DNA from: JACDER01 sp036394915
Lineage (GTDB): Bacteria > Actinomycetota > Thermoleophilia > Gaiellales > Gaiellaceae
DNA: 13,741 bases
Direction of reading: 5' to 3'
Assembly: GCA_036394915.1 (NCBI GenBank)
Contig: DASWEE010000131.1
Coordinates: 1 to 13,741, forward strand
Under the pieces are notes generated by a model, which saw only the letters and a program-made list of their open reading frames with translations, ran no database searches and had not been told where the DNA came from. Of this stretch, positions 1-6,522 are shown one piece after another (the stretch's first letter is position 1; the number at the start of each line of letters is the position of its first letter). Made by a program: the position numbers and the translations under genes.

Positions 1-131
1 GCGATGACCAAGTCGTCGCCCGCGACATCGGGTACGTGTCGATCACCTTCGACCACCGGGTCGTAGACGGGGCCCGTGCCGCCGAGTTCGGCCTCGCCGT
101 GATCGGTCGCCTGGAGTCGGGCGTCTCCTAG
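1..131 (+). CDS. 2-oxo-acid dehydrogenase E2 component, C-terminal end (partial)
   Basis: This is the last 42 codons of a dihydrolipoyl acyltransferase; the rest lies upstream of the window, and the first whole codon is at base 3. The visible sequence contains DHRVVDGA, the signature of the E2 catalytic domain, in which His and Asp act in transferring the acyl group from lipoyl-lysine to CoA. The flanking GYVSITF strand and a short C-terminal helix (AAEFGLAVIGRLES) fit the end of that fold. It ends with TAG at 129-131. Whether it belongs to a pyruvate, 2-oxoglutarate or branched-chain complex cannot be told from this fragment. The TAG stop is also the first half of a candidate -10 box for the next gene. 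Confidence 0.9.
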   Translation, partial: DDQVVARDIGYVSITFDHRVVDGARAAEFGLAVIGRLESGVS

Positions 132-134
132 ACT
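129..134 (+). promoter_or_regulatory. Candidate -10 box TAGACT, nearly leaderless
   Basis: TAGACT fits the TANNNT form of a -10 hexamer and lies 9 nt before the ATG at 144, so a transcript would begin at or just before the start codon. No Shine-Dalgarno sequence is visible before that ATG. The first three bases are the stop codon of the E2 gene. No convincing -35 is seen. Support comes mainly from the same arrangement recurring at four other genes in the window. Confidence 0.45.
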
Positions 135-143
135 GAGTCCCCG

Positions 144-560
144 ATGGGGGACTGGTACTGGATCGGCATGCTCGCCGGCCTCGGCGCCGCTCTCGGCGTC
201 CTCTTCGCCGGCGCGCTCGCTGCCACGCGGGCGGGAGTCGTGGCCGCCGTCGCTCTCGGCGTGGGAGCCGGGCTGCTCGCGGGCCTGGGCATCGGGGAGT
301 GGGACGAGGCGATCGGCGGGGCGATCGGTGGGCTGCTCGGCGCGGCCGGGGCTACCCAGCTGGTTCAGGGAACCCTCCGGCGCGGCGGCACCCGTGGAGG
401 TACCGCCGTTTGGATCGGCCTCGGCGCGCTGCTCGTCGGGGCGCTGGCGCTGGTCCCCGCCGTCGGCTACCTCGAAGCTGCGGCGCTTCCGATCATCGGA
501 GCACGCCTGCGTATGCGCGCTCCCAAGCGGTACGCAGGCCTTCGTAGCCTTGCCAAGTAG
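144..560 (+). CDS. Small glycine-rich integral membrane protein
   Basis: A 138-residue protein of unknown function. It has hydrophobic segments at about residues 6-27, 30-50 and 88-110, plus a glycine-rich stretch at about 56-72 (GGAIGGLLGAAG), a helix-packing pattern resembling glycine zippers. The C-terminus is basic and ends in RYAGLRSLAK, probably a cytoplasmic tail. The ATG start is chosen because a TAGACT box lies just upstream. The last 11 bases overlap the TTG start proposed for the phosphodiesterase gene, which suggests co-translation. I do not recognise an assigned family. A scaffold or channel-like role would be guesswork. Confidence 0.75.
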   Translation: MGDWYWIGMLAGLGAALGVLFAGALAATRAGVVAAVALGVGAGLLAGLGIGEWDEAIGGAIGGLLGAAGATQLVQGTLRRGGTRGGTAVWIGLGALLVGALALVPAVGYLEAAALPIIGARLRMRAPKRYAGLRSLAK

Positions 561-1854
561 CAAGAAGCTGATCCTGGTGCTCATCGACGGTCTGACTCCG
601 TCGATGTTCGAAGCGGCTGCGGAGAGCGCGCCGACGTTCGCCTTACTGGCCGAGAACGGCCGCTACGGCCGCGCAGCCTCGGTCTTTCCGTCGCTGACCC
701 CGGTCTGCGTCTCCTCGATCGTGACCGGCTCCTATCCCGACGTCCACCACATCCCGCATCTCGTCTGGTACCACCGCGATGAGCGGCGGCTGGTCGAGTA
801 CGGCTCCTCGTTCGGGGCGATCCGGCGGGCCGGCATGAGCCGCTCGATCCGCGACGCGATCTTCAACATGAACGGGAAGCACCTTGCGCCGGAGGCGCTG
901 ACCGTCTTCGAGTCGCTCGAGGACGCGGGGCTCACGCCGGCGGCGGTCAACATCCCCTGCCACCGGGGCCGGACGAGGCACCGGACCACGATTCCCGGCG
1001 TCACGCGGATCGCGTACGGCCCAAAGCGATTCTTCTTCTACAACCTGTTCGAGTCAGACGCGACCGGCGCCCCGCTCGCGGTCAGGAGCCGCACCCGCGG
1101 GACCGTGGACGACTATGCCGCCGCGGTCGGCCGCTGGCTCGTGACCCGCGATGGTTTCGATTTCCTCGCCTACTACCTCTCCGACTACGACTTCCTCTCC
1201 CACGCCGTCGGCCCCGACGCCGCCCATGAGGGAATCGCACGCGCCGAGCGCGCCCTCGCGGCGCTCGTCGAGGCGGCCGGAGGGGCGGACGATTTTCTCG
1301 AGCGCTACGCCGTCGTGCTCTGCTCGGACCACGGGCAGACCCGTGTCGATCGCGCGGCTCGCCTGCAGGAACCGCTCTCGAAAGTCGAGGGGATCATCGT
1401 GACTGCGTCCAATCGCGCCGGGATGGTCTACCGGCTCGACGGCTGCCGGCTCGACTCGCGCGAGCTCGCCGCGCTCCTCGACTCCGAGCCTTCGGTCGAC
1501 GCCGTTGCCTTCCGCGAAGGGGACTCGGCCGTGCTTCGGCGCGAGGGTGAGGAGGTACGCGTTACGGACTCGACTCCGCTCGACTATCCGGATGCGAGCG
1601 CGCGGATCTGGGCCGCGCTGCGAAATCCGAATGCGGGCGATCTGCTCGTCTCAGCCGCTCCGGGCTTCGAGTTCGCCGACCTCGGGGGACGGCACCACGC
1701 AGGCGGGGGCAGCCACGGCTCGCTCGTCAGCGGAGACTCCGAGGTTCCGATCCTGCTCGTCGGTGTCGAGGGGGAGGCCGCGAGCATCACCGAGCTGACG
1801 CCGCTCGTGCTCACCCACTTCGGAGTCGCGGCGCCCGTTCCGGCGCATGTCTGA
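550..1854 (+). CDS. Alkaline-phosphatase-superfamily phosphodiesterase / nucleotide pyrophosphatase
   Basis: A 434-residue two-metal hydrolase of the type I phosphodiesterase/nucleotide pyrophosphatase (Phosphodiest) family. Seen in sequence: metal Asp13 in LVLIDGLTPS; the probable nucleophile Thr50 in FPSLTPVCVSSIVTG, matching the FPTxT...TG motif of NPP enzymes; Asp214 and His218 in DYDFLSHAVGP; Asp260 and His261 in SDHGQT; and His389 in GGGSHGSL. All metal ligands seem present. The reading frame is open back to 328, but that extension overlays the membrane-protein gene in another frame and looks like shadow sequence. TTG at 550 puts the start right before the first beta strand. There is no signal peptide, so it is probably cytoplasmic. 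The stop overlaps the pcm start by 8 bp. The substrate (nucleotide, phospholipid or phosphonate) cannot be deduced. Confidence 0.88.
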   Translation: MPSSKKLILVLIDGLTPSMFEAAAESAPTFALLAENGRYGRAASVFPSLTPVCVSSIVTGSYPDVHHIPHLVWYHRDERRLVEYGSSFGAIRRAGMSRSIRDAIFNMNGKHLAPEALTVFESLEDAGLTPAAVNIPCHRGRTRHRTTIPGVTRIAYGPKRFFFYNLFESDATGAPLAVRSRTRGTVDDYAAAVGRWLVTRDGFDFLAYYLSDYDFLSHAVGPDAAHEGIARAERALAALVEAAGGADDFLERYAVVLCSDHGQTRVDRAARLQEPLSKVEGIIVTASNRAGMVYRLDGCRLDSRELAALLDSEPSVDAVAFREGDSAVLRREGEEVRVTDSTPLDYPDASARIWAALRNPNAGDLLVSAAPGFEFADLGGRHHAGGGSHGSLVSGDSEVPILLVGVEGEAASITELTPLVLTHFGVAAPVPAHV

Positions 1855-2488
1855 CTTTGACCAGGAGCGGCGCCTGATGGTGGAGCGGCAGCTGCGCGCC
1901 CGCGACATCGTCGACGAGCGCGTGCTCGAGGCGATGGGGCGAGTGCCGCGCGAGTTGTTCGTCCCGCCCGAGGAGCGGAGCCGCGCCTACGACGACGCGG
2001 CGCTCCCGATCGGCGCCGGCCAGACGATCTCGCAGCCGTACATGGTGGCCCGCATCTGTGAGGTGCTCTCGCTCAAGGGCGACGAGCGCGTGCTCGACGT
2101 CGGCACCGGGTCGGGCTACCAGGCCGCGGTGCTCGCCGAGCTCGCGGCCAAGGTCGTCACGATCGAGCGCGTCCCGGAGCTCGCCGAGTCGGCGCGCAGA
2201 GCGCTCGCCGAGGCGGGATACGACAACGTCGAGGTGAGGGTCGGCGACGGCACCCTGGGCGTTCCCGACCGCGCGCCCTTCGACGCGATCGCGGTCGCCG
2301 CGGCAGCTCCCGAGATCCCGCAGACGCTGTACGAGCAGCTCAAGCCGGGCGGGCGGATGGCGGTTCCCGTCGGCGGCCGCCGCTCCCAGGAGCTCCAGCT
2401 CGTCGTGCGAAGCCCAGAGGGACCGGCCGTCCTGCGCTCGGTGCCCTGCCGGTTCGTTCCCCTGCTGGGCGAGGAAGGGTTTGATTGA
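1847..2488 (+). CDS. pcm: Protein-L-isoaspartate O-methyltransferase
   Basis: A 213-residue enzyme that uses S-adenosylmethionine to methylate L-isoaspartyl residues in damaged proteins, starting their repair to aspartate. Seen: TISQPYMVA (residues 60-68), the PIMT substrate-side motif; the SAM-binding motif VLDVGTGSGYQAAVLA (82-97); a following acidic strand VVTIERVPEL; and LKPGGRMAVPVG near the C-terminus. The length matches bacterial PIMTs. The ATG start overlaps the phosphodiesterase stop (ATGTCTGA), and the stop overlaps the acylphosphatase start by 4 bp, so it sits in the middle of a translationally coupled operon. No strong Shine-Dalgarno sequence is seen, which fits coupling. Confidence 0.95.
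   Translation: MSDFDQERRLMVERQLRARDIVDERVLEAMGRVPRELFVPPEERSRAYDDAALPIGAGQTISQPYMVARICEVLSLKGDERVLDVGTGSGYQAAVLAELAAKVVTIERVPELAESARRALAEAGYDNVEVRVGDGTLGVPDRAPFDAIAVAAAAPEIPQTLYEQLKPGGRMAVPVGGRRSQELQLVVRSPEGPAVLRSVPCRFVPLLGEEGFD
2471..2479 (+). promoter_or_regulatory. Ribosome binding site for acylphosphatase (decides TTG start)
   Basis: GAGGAAGGG lies inside the 3' end of pcm, 5 nt before the TTG at 2485. It is the clearest Shine-Dalgarno sequence in the window and supports the TTG as the true start. Confidence 0.6.
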
Positions 2489-2751
2489 AGCGCGCCTTCG
2501 TCCGGATCCACGGGCACGTTCAAGGAGTCGGCTTTCGCTACGAGGCCCGCGCACGGGCCCGCTCGCTCGGGCTGGCCGGATGGATCCACAACGCCCCCGG
2601 CGGCTCGGTCGAAGCGGTGTTCGAGGGCGATCCGGACCGCGTCGAGAGCATGGTGGAGTGGTGCCGGCAGGGCCCGGGCGGGGCACGCGTCGAGGAGGTC
2701 GAGGTGAGCTGGGAAGAGCCTACGGGCGAGCAGGGATTCGACGTCCGCTAG
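2485..2751 (+). CDS. acyP: Acylphosphatase
   Basis: An 88-residue enzyme that hydrolyses the carboxyl-phosphate bond of acyl phosphates. Seen: the phosphate-binding loop VQGVGFRY with catalytic Arg18; GWIHNAPGGSVEAVFEG with catalytic Asn36; and the expected small alpha/beta length. The TTG start overlaps the pcm stop (TTGA) and is preceded by GAGGAAGGG. No paralogous HypF-type extension is present, so this is a stand-alone acylphosphatase. It closes the operon that starts with the small membrane protein. Its TAG stop is embedded in a candidate -10 box for the following gene. Confidence 0.95.
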   Translation: MKRAFVRIHGHVQGVGFRYEARARARSLGLAGWIHNAPGGSVEAVFEGDPDRVESMVEWCRQGPGGARVEEVEVSWEEPTGEQGFDVR

Positions 2752-2754
2752 GCT
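2749..2754 (+). promoter_or_regulatory. Candidate -10 box TAGGCT, nearly leaderless
   Basis: TAGGCT fits TANNNT, begins with the acylphosphatase TAG stop, and lies 8 nt before the ATG at 2763. No ribosome binding site is visible before that ATG, so a leaderless or near-leaderless transcript is plausible. Confidence 0.45.
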
Positions 2755-2762
2755 CGCTCGCG

Positions 2763-3296
2763 ATGGAACGATCCGGCTCGGCCGCCGTTACGCTCGCCAC
2801 CGCCCGTTCGCGCGCGGGCGCGGCGCTGAGCCGGCCGCACAACTGGGTGCAGCTCGCGAAGTTCTGCGCCGTCGGAGCGATCGGGTACGCGGTCAATCTT
2901 GCCGTCTACTCGGCGCTCCTGCGTGGAGCCGGCATCCACTACCTCGCCGCCGCCGCGTGCTCGTTCCTCGTCGCCGTCGCGAACAACTACACCTGGAACC
3001 GGCTCTGGACGTTCCGCGGCCAGCGTGGCCATTTCGCCTATCAGGGGCTCCGCTTCCTGATCGTCTCGGTCGTTGCGCTCGGCGCGAACCTGCTCGTCCT
3101 GCACGTTCTCGTCGGGATCGGTCTCGGCAAGATCGCCGGTCAGGCGGTCGCGATCATCCTGGTGACACCCTTGAATTTCCTCGGCAACAAGCTCTGGTCG
3201 TTCCGTCTCGCGCACCCGGCCGGCGCCCGCTCCCGCCCGGCGAAGCCGGGCTCCAAATCGACGCGGAGATGGCAAGCCCTCTCGCGCCGATTTTGA
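2763..3296 (+). CDS. GtrA-like membrane protein (lipid-linked sugar flippase family)
   Basis: A 177-residue four-helix membrane protein of the GtrA/DPMS-type family, whose members are thought to help move polyprenyl-phosphate-linked sugars across the membrane. Seen: TM1 at about 33-53 (FCAVGAIGYAVNLAVYSALL), TM2 at about 58-75 followed by the family motif NNYTWNRLWTFR, TM3 at about 98-120, and TM4 followed by NFLGNKLWSF. The ATG at 2763 is chosen over the upstream open frame because homology-like sequence begins shortly after it and a TAGGCT box precedes it. The C-terminal ~30 residues, rich in Arg, Ser and Pro, extend past the usual family end and are partly encoded by a reverse copy of a dispersed repeat (3207-3254). 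It lies just upstream of two GT-C glycosyltransferases, its likely functional partners. Confidence 0.88.
   Translation: MERSGSAAVTLATARSRAGAALSRPHNWVQLAKFCAVGAIGYAVNLAVYSALLRGAGIHYLAAAACSFLVAVANNYTWNRLWTFRGQRGHFAYQGLRFLIVSVVALGANLLVLHVLVGIGLGKIAGQAVAIILVTPLNFLGNKLWSFRLAHPAGARSRPAKPGSKSTRRWQALSRRF
3207..3254 (-). repeat. Short reverse-oriented copy of dispersed structured repeat
   Basis: Read on the - strand this stretch matches the 3' part of the repeat at 4036-4190, including the GCCCGGC-TTC-GCCGGGC hairpin, the following GGGAGCGG, a CCGGCC and a final GCGCGAG that continues past the repeat end. The 5' half of the element is not recognisable here. It lies inside the GtrA coding sequence and encodes part of its basic tail (around GARSRPAKPGS). 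Confidence 0.65.
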
Positions 3297-3309
3297 GGTC
3301 TCAGTTACG

Positions 3310-3337
3310 GCGGAGCCCGGAAAATGCCGGGCTCCGC
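3310..3337 (+). terminator. Hairpin downstream of the GtrA gene, possible terminator
   Basis: GCGGAGCCCGG and CCGGGCTCCGC form an 11-bp perfect stem around the six-base loop AAAATG, 13 nt after the GtrA stop. There is no T-tract, so intrinsic termination is uncertain. The left arm CGGAGCCCGG is identical to the start of the 3' hairpin of the repeat at 4147-4156, so it may be a repeat relic. The ATG in the loop (3324) is in frame with the next gene but is an unlikely start. Confidence 0.5.
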
Positions 3338-3385
3338 GGTGCCTGACGCGAGCGCGAGCCGGCACTTGCGCGTACCCCGTGCGGC

Positions 3386-3391
3386 TAGATT
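3386..3391 (+). promoter_or_regulatory. Candidate -10 box TAGATT, leaderless
   Basis: TAGATT fits TANNNT and lies 7 nt before the ATG at 3399. This favours 3399 over the upstream in-frame ATG at 3324. No ribosome binding site or clear -35 is visible. Confidence 0.5.
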
Positions 3392-3398
3392 GCGCCAC

Positions 3399-5330
3399 AT
3401 GGGCCGGGCGCTCGCGGTCGCCGCTCTCCTCGCGCTGTTCGTCACGCCTGCGGGTCTCGCCAAGGACCGCTCCCCTCTGCACCAGCCGTTCGGCAGCGCG
3501 CAGCAGCTGACCAAAGCGAAGGTCACCGCCGCCTTCCTCGCCGAGGACAAGGTCGCGCACTGGCTCGACCGTTATCCGCGCGCCGGGCGGGTGACCGAGG
3601 CCGCCTACGACAAGAAGACACGCAGCTGGACGATCAAGGTCTGGTGGGGGAAGGCCGGCGAGATCGCGACGGGCCAGGTCGACGACGGATCGGGGCTCGT
3701 GACCGAGGCGTGGACCGGGCCGCAGGTCGCCTGGAAGATGGCGCGCGGCTACTCGGGTGCCTTCGGCGGCGAGGTGATCAACAACACCTGGGTCTGGCTC
3801 GGCCTCTGCGCCGCCTTCCTGCTCGGGCTCGGGAACCTGCGCCGGCCGCTCAGCCTGCGCAACCTCGACCTGATCGCGCTGCTGTCGTTCTCGGTGTCGC
3901 TCTGGTACTTCAACGAGGGGAACATCTTCACGAGCGTCCCGCTCGCCTATCCGCCGCTCTTCTACCTGCTCGGCCGCCTGATCTGGATCGCGACAGCAAG
4001 TGCGCATCGGCCTCGGGGAGGCGCCCACTCCCGTTCCTGGGGCGTCGCTGGCAAAGGAGGCAAGCGGGCGAGGCGCAGGACAGTACAGCTAGTACGGACA
4101 AGCCTCGCGCGTGCAGCATCCTGCCGCCAGCGGCGTCAGGCCTCCTCGGAGCCCGGCTTCGCCGGGCGGGAGCGGAGGCCGGCCAGGGGCGCGAGTGTCT
4201 GGCCGGTGTGGGTGCTGGCGGCCGCGACCGTCTTCCTGCTCGGATTCCGGATCGGCGTCAACGTCGAGGCCCCTCACAGCGTGATCGACGTCGGGTACTC
4301 GGGGGTGATCGGCGCCGAGCGGATCGCGCACGGTCAGTCGCCGTACGGGCACATGCCGGTCGAGGACTCGCTCAAGCCCTGCGGGCCCTCCGACGCGAGC
4401 GGCGAGATCCGCGACCGGATTCAGACCAACGGACGCTGCGAGTCGGCCAACGAGCGCGGGGACACCTACGGCCCGGTGTCCTACGAGGCTTACCTACCTG
4501 CCTACGCCGCCTTCGGCTGGAGCGGGAAATGGGACAGCCTCCCCGCTGGGCACGCGACCTCGATCCTCTGGGACATCCTCTGCCTGCTCGGGCTCGCGCT
4601 CATGGGATTGCGCTTCGGCGGGACGAGGCTCGCGGCCACGCTCGCCTTCGCGTGGGTCGCGTATCCGTTCACGCAGTACGTCTCCAGCTCGAACACGAAT
4701 GACGCGATCATGCCCGCGTTCCTGATCTGGGGCTTCTGGCTCTGCAGTTCCCCCTGGGCACGGGGCGCGGCGAGCGCGCTCGCCGGGTGGACGAAGTTCG
4801 CCGCCCTGGTCGTCGCGCCGCTCTGGCTGTCCTATCCCGACGGCTTCCGCCGCCCGCGTGCGAAGGCTGCGTTTCTTGCCGCGTTCGCGCTCGCGACCCT
4901 GGCGGCGTTCTCGATCCTCCTGCTCGAGCCACACCCCGTCCATGCAGCGCGCGTGTTCTGGGACCGGACGCTCGGCTGGCAGATCGGACGCGAGTCGCCG
5001 TTCTCGCTCTGGGACTGGAGGCAGTACCACGCGCGCGGGATTCCCAACCTGCACGCGGCCCAGTGGGTGCTCGAGGGCCTGCTCGTGCTCGGTGCGATCG
5101 CCGTCTACTTCGTCCCGAGGCGCAAGAGCCCCCTCCAGCTCGCGGCGTTGACCGCGGCCCTGCTGATCGGCTTTGAGATCGTTCTGACGCACTGGTTCTA
5201 CCTCTACATCCCGTGGTTCTTCCCCTTCGCCGCGATCGCGGTGCTCGCCCGGCCGGCCCGTCGGGCCGTGGCCCCCGAGGAACCCTCCATCCGTGAGCAC
5301 ACGCCTCGAGCGCTGGTCCCGGCCGGCTGA
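3399..5330 (+). CDS. PepSY-like domain / GT-C fold multi-pass membrane protein
   Basis: A 643-residue membrane protein, probably a polyprenyl-phosphate-sugar-dependent glycosyltransferase. Order: signal-like helix (residues 1-20); an extracytoplasmic PepSY-like region at about 30-120 ending EAWTGPQVAWKMARGY; two or three TM helices at about 127-195; an Arg-rich insert at about 198-270; then a GT-C-like core from VWVLAAATVFLLGF onward with an acidic loop (DVGYSGVIGAERIAHG...), DTYGPVSYEAY and SSNTNDA, and many TM helices. The start at 3399 is chosen because it begins the signal helix and has a TAGATT box just before it. The Arg-rich insert coincides with the repeat at 4036-4190, which disrupts the linker without breaking the frame. 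Two Cys in the outer loop (CGPSDAS...NGRC) could form a disulfide. It overlaps the next gene by 38 bp. The acceptor and sugar are unknown. Confidence 0.8.
   Translation: MGRALAVAALLALFVTPAGLAKDRSPLHQPFGSAQQLTKAKVTAAFLAEDKVAHWLDRYPRAGRVTEAAYDKKTRSWTIKVWWGKAGEIATGQVDDGSGLVTEAWTGPQVAWKMARGYSGAFGGEVINNTWVWLGLCAAFLLGLGNLRRPLSLRNLDLIALLSFSVSLWYFNEGNIFTSVPLAYPPLFYLLGRLIWIATASAHRPRGGAHSRSWGVAGKGGKRARRRTVQLVRTSLARAASCRQRRQASSEPGFAGRERRPARGASVWPVWVLAAATVFLLGFRIGVNVEAPHSVIDVGYSGVIGAERIAHGQSPYGHMPVEDSLKPCGPSDASGEIRDRIQTNGRCESANERGDTYGPVSYEAYLPAYAAFGWSGKWDSLPAGHATSILWDILCLLGLALMGLRFGGTRLAATLAFAWVAYPFTQYVSSSNTNDAIMPAFLIWGFWLCSSPWARGAASALAGWTKFAALVVAPLWLSYPDGFRRPRAKAAFLAAFALATLAAFSILLLEPHPVHAARVFWDRTLGWQIGRESPFSLWDWRQYHARGIPNLHAAQWVLEGLLVLGAIAVYFVPRRKSPLQLAALTAALLIGFEIVLTHWFYLYIPWFFPFAAIAVLARPARRAVAPEEPSIREHTPRALVPAG
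4036..4190 (+). repeat. Structured dispersed repeat, long copy inside a coding sequence
   Basis: A 155-bp element sharing five conserved blocks with 8920-9055: CCTGGGGCGTCGCTGGC at 4036, GGACAGTA at 4078, TACGGAC at 4093, a 19-nt block at 4123-4141, and a 3' hairpin leading to CCGGCCAGGGGC at 4179. The final 68 nt align without gaps to the other copy (57 of 68 identical by hand count). Predicted fold: closing stem CCTGG/CCAGG; a long arm with CGCTGGC/GCCAGCG, AGGA/TCCT, CGAGGC/GCCTCG and GTAC/GTAC; and a 3' hairpin GCCCGGC/GCCGGGC. It encodes residues about 213-264 of the GT-C protein. Confidence 0.75.
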
Positions 5331-6522
5331 CGTCCCGTTCGCGGCGCTGGTCACGGCGCTCGCGATCGGTCTGTTCGCCGGCTCGTGGGGCCTGCTCCAC
5401 GAGGGCTTCTTCACCCGCCATCCGGTCGAGGACACGCCGGTGTACCAGCGCTACGGCGAGGAGATGGTGCGCGGCGACGTGCCCTACCGCGACTTCAAGC
5501 TCGAGTATCCGCCGGCGGCGCTGCCGGCGTTCGTGATCCCCGCCGTGGGCAGCCCGTCTCAGGACACGTACGAGAGCCGGTTCGAGTGGCTGATGCTCCT
5601 CTGCGGCGCCGCGATGATCGCGCTCATGGCGGCCGCCCTCTCGAGCCTGGGGGCCGGCTCGCCCCGGCTGGCCGCTGCGCTGGGATTCGCCGGCCTGGCG
5701 CCGATCGCGCTCGGGCCGGTGATCCTGACCCGATTCGACCTCTGGCCGGCGGCCTTGACGGTTGGGGCGCTGGCGGCGCTTCTCTCCGGCCGGCTGCGCC
5801 TCGGATCGGGCGTGCTCGGGCTCGGCTTCGCGGCGAAGCTCTACCCGATCCTGCTGCTCCCGCTCGCGCTCGCCTTCGTCTGGCGCCGCCGCGGCAGGAG
5901 GGAGGCGCTCGTGTGCGCCGGGGCCTTCGCGGCCGTCGGCGTCGTCTGCTTCCTTCCCTTCGCCGCGATCGCGCCGGGCGGTCTCTGGCACAGCGTGTTC
6001 GAGCAGGGCAGCCGTCCGCTTCAGCTCGAGAGCCTCGGCTCCGCCCTGCTGATCGCCGCGCACCACGTGTTCGGCCTCGGGATCACGATGAGCTCGAGTC
6101 ACGGCTCGCAGAACCTCGGCGGCTCGCTGCCGAACGCGGTCGCCGCGATCCAGGCCCTGCTCCAGGCCGCCGCCGTGATCGCGATCTGGGTCTGGTTTGC
6201 GCGCGGTGAGCCCGGTCGCGAGCGCCTCGTCCGCGCGAGCGCGATGGCCGTCGTCGCCTTCATCGCGCTCGGCAAGGTGCTGTCTCCGCAGTTCCTGATC
6301 TGGCTGATCCCGCTCGTCCCGCTCGTACGGGGACGGCGCGGGCTCGCCGCATCCGGGCTGCTCGCGCTTGCGTTCGTCCTGACGCAGAGCTGGTTTCCGT
6401 ACCGCTACTGGGCCTTCGCGCTCCACTTCGATACCGCGGCCTCCTGGACGGTGCTCGTCCGCGACCTCGCGCTCGTCGGGCTGTTCGCCGTGCTGGTCTG
6501 GCCGCGACCGGTCGAGCGGTGA
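5293..6522 (+). CDS. GT87/DUF2029-type GT-C glycosyltransferase
   Basis: A 409-residue multi-pass membrane protein resembling the GT87 family, which includes polyprenyl-phosphomannose-dependent mannosyltransferases. Seen: TM1 at about 16-34; then the first outer loop HPVEDTPVYQRYGEEM with Asp47 as candidate catalytic base, followed by RGDVPYRDFKLEYPP, the usual family pattern; about nine further hydrophobic helices; AAKLYPILLLPLAL; and a late KVLSPQFLIWLIPL segment. The GTG start is chosen because a GAGGA sequence lies 11 nt upstream and TM1 follows directly. It overlaps the upstream GT-C gene by 38 bp and the downstream Nudix gene by 4 bp, so the three form one operon. The likely role is in cell-envelope glycan or glycolipid assembly, together with the nearby GtrA protein. 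Confidence 0.85.
   Translation: MSTRLERWSRPADVPFAALVTALAIGLFAGSWGLLHEGFFTRHPVEDTPVYQRYGEEMVRGDVPYRDFKLEYPPAALPAFVIPAVGSPSQDTYESRFEWLMLLCGAAMIALMAAALSSLGAGSPRLAAALGFAGLAPIALGPVILTRFDLWPAALTVGALAALLSGRLRLGSGVLGLGFAAKLYPILLLPLALAFVWRRRGRREALVCAGAFAAVGVVCFLPFAAIAPGGLWHSVFEQGSRPLQLESLGSALLIAAHHVFGLGITMSSSHGSQNLGGSLPNAVAAIQALLQAAAVIAIWVWFARGEPGRERLVRASAMAVVAFIALGKVLSPQFLIWLIPLVPLVRGRRGLAASGLLALAFVLTQSWFPYRYWAFALHFDTAASWTVLVRDLALVGLFAVLVWPRPVER

Noticed and set aside
328..549. Upstream extension of the phosphodiesterase reading frame
   Set aside because: It overlies the small membrane-protein gene in another frame, has no domain-like content, and the conserved fold begins just after TTG 550.
3324..3398. 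ATG at 3324 as start of the GT-C gene
   Set aside because: It lies in a hairpin loop; the 25 added residues are not signal-like, while 3399 begins a signal helix and has a -10 box 7 nt upstream.
2748..4028. Long - strand open frame opposite the GtrA and GT-C genes
   Set aside because: Charged low-complexity translation and no motif; the + strand genes have recognisable family signatures.
4036..4190. Insertion sequence with transposase
   Set aside because: The element is too short to code for a transposase, and none is seen in the window; it can at most be a non-autonomous element. No clear target duplication is visible.
3928..4352. Antisense frames across the repeat sharing a PLPPGEAGL peptide
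   Set aside because: The peptide recurs at different repeat copies because it is the translation of the repeat hairpin, not a conserved protein.
4708..6426. 572-codon open frame on the - strand opposite the GT-C genes
   Set aside because: Its translation is dominated by Arg, Glu and Gly without hydrophobic cores or motifs, as expected for the antisense of GC-rich genes; the + strand has clear membrane proteins.
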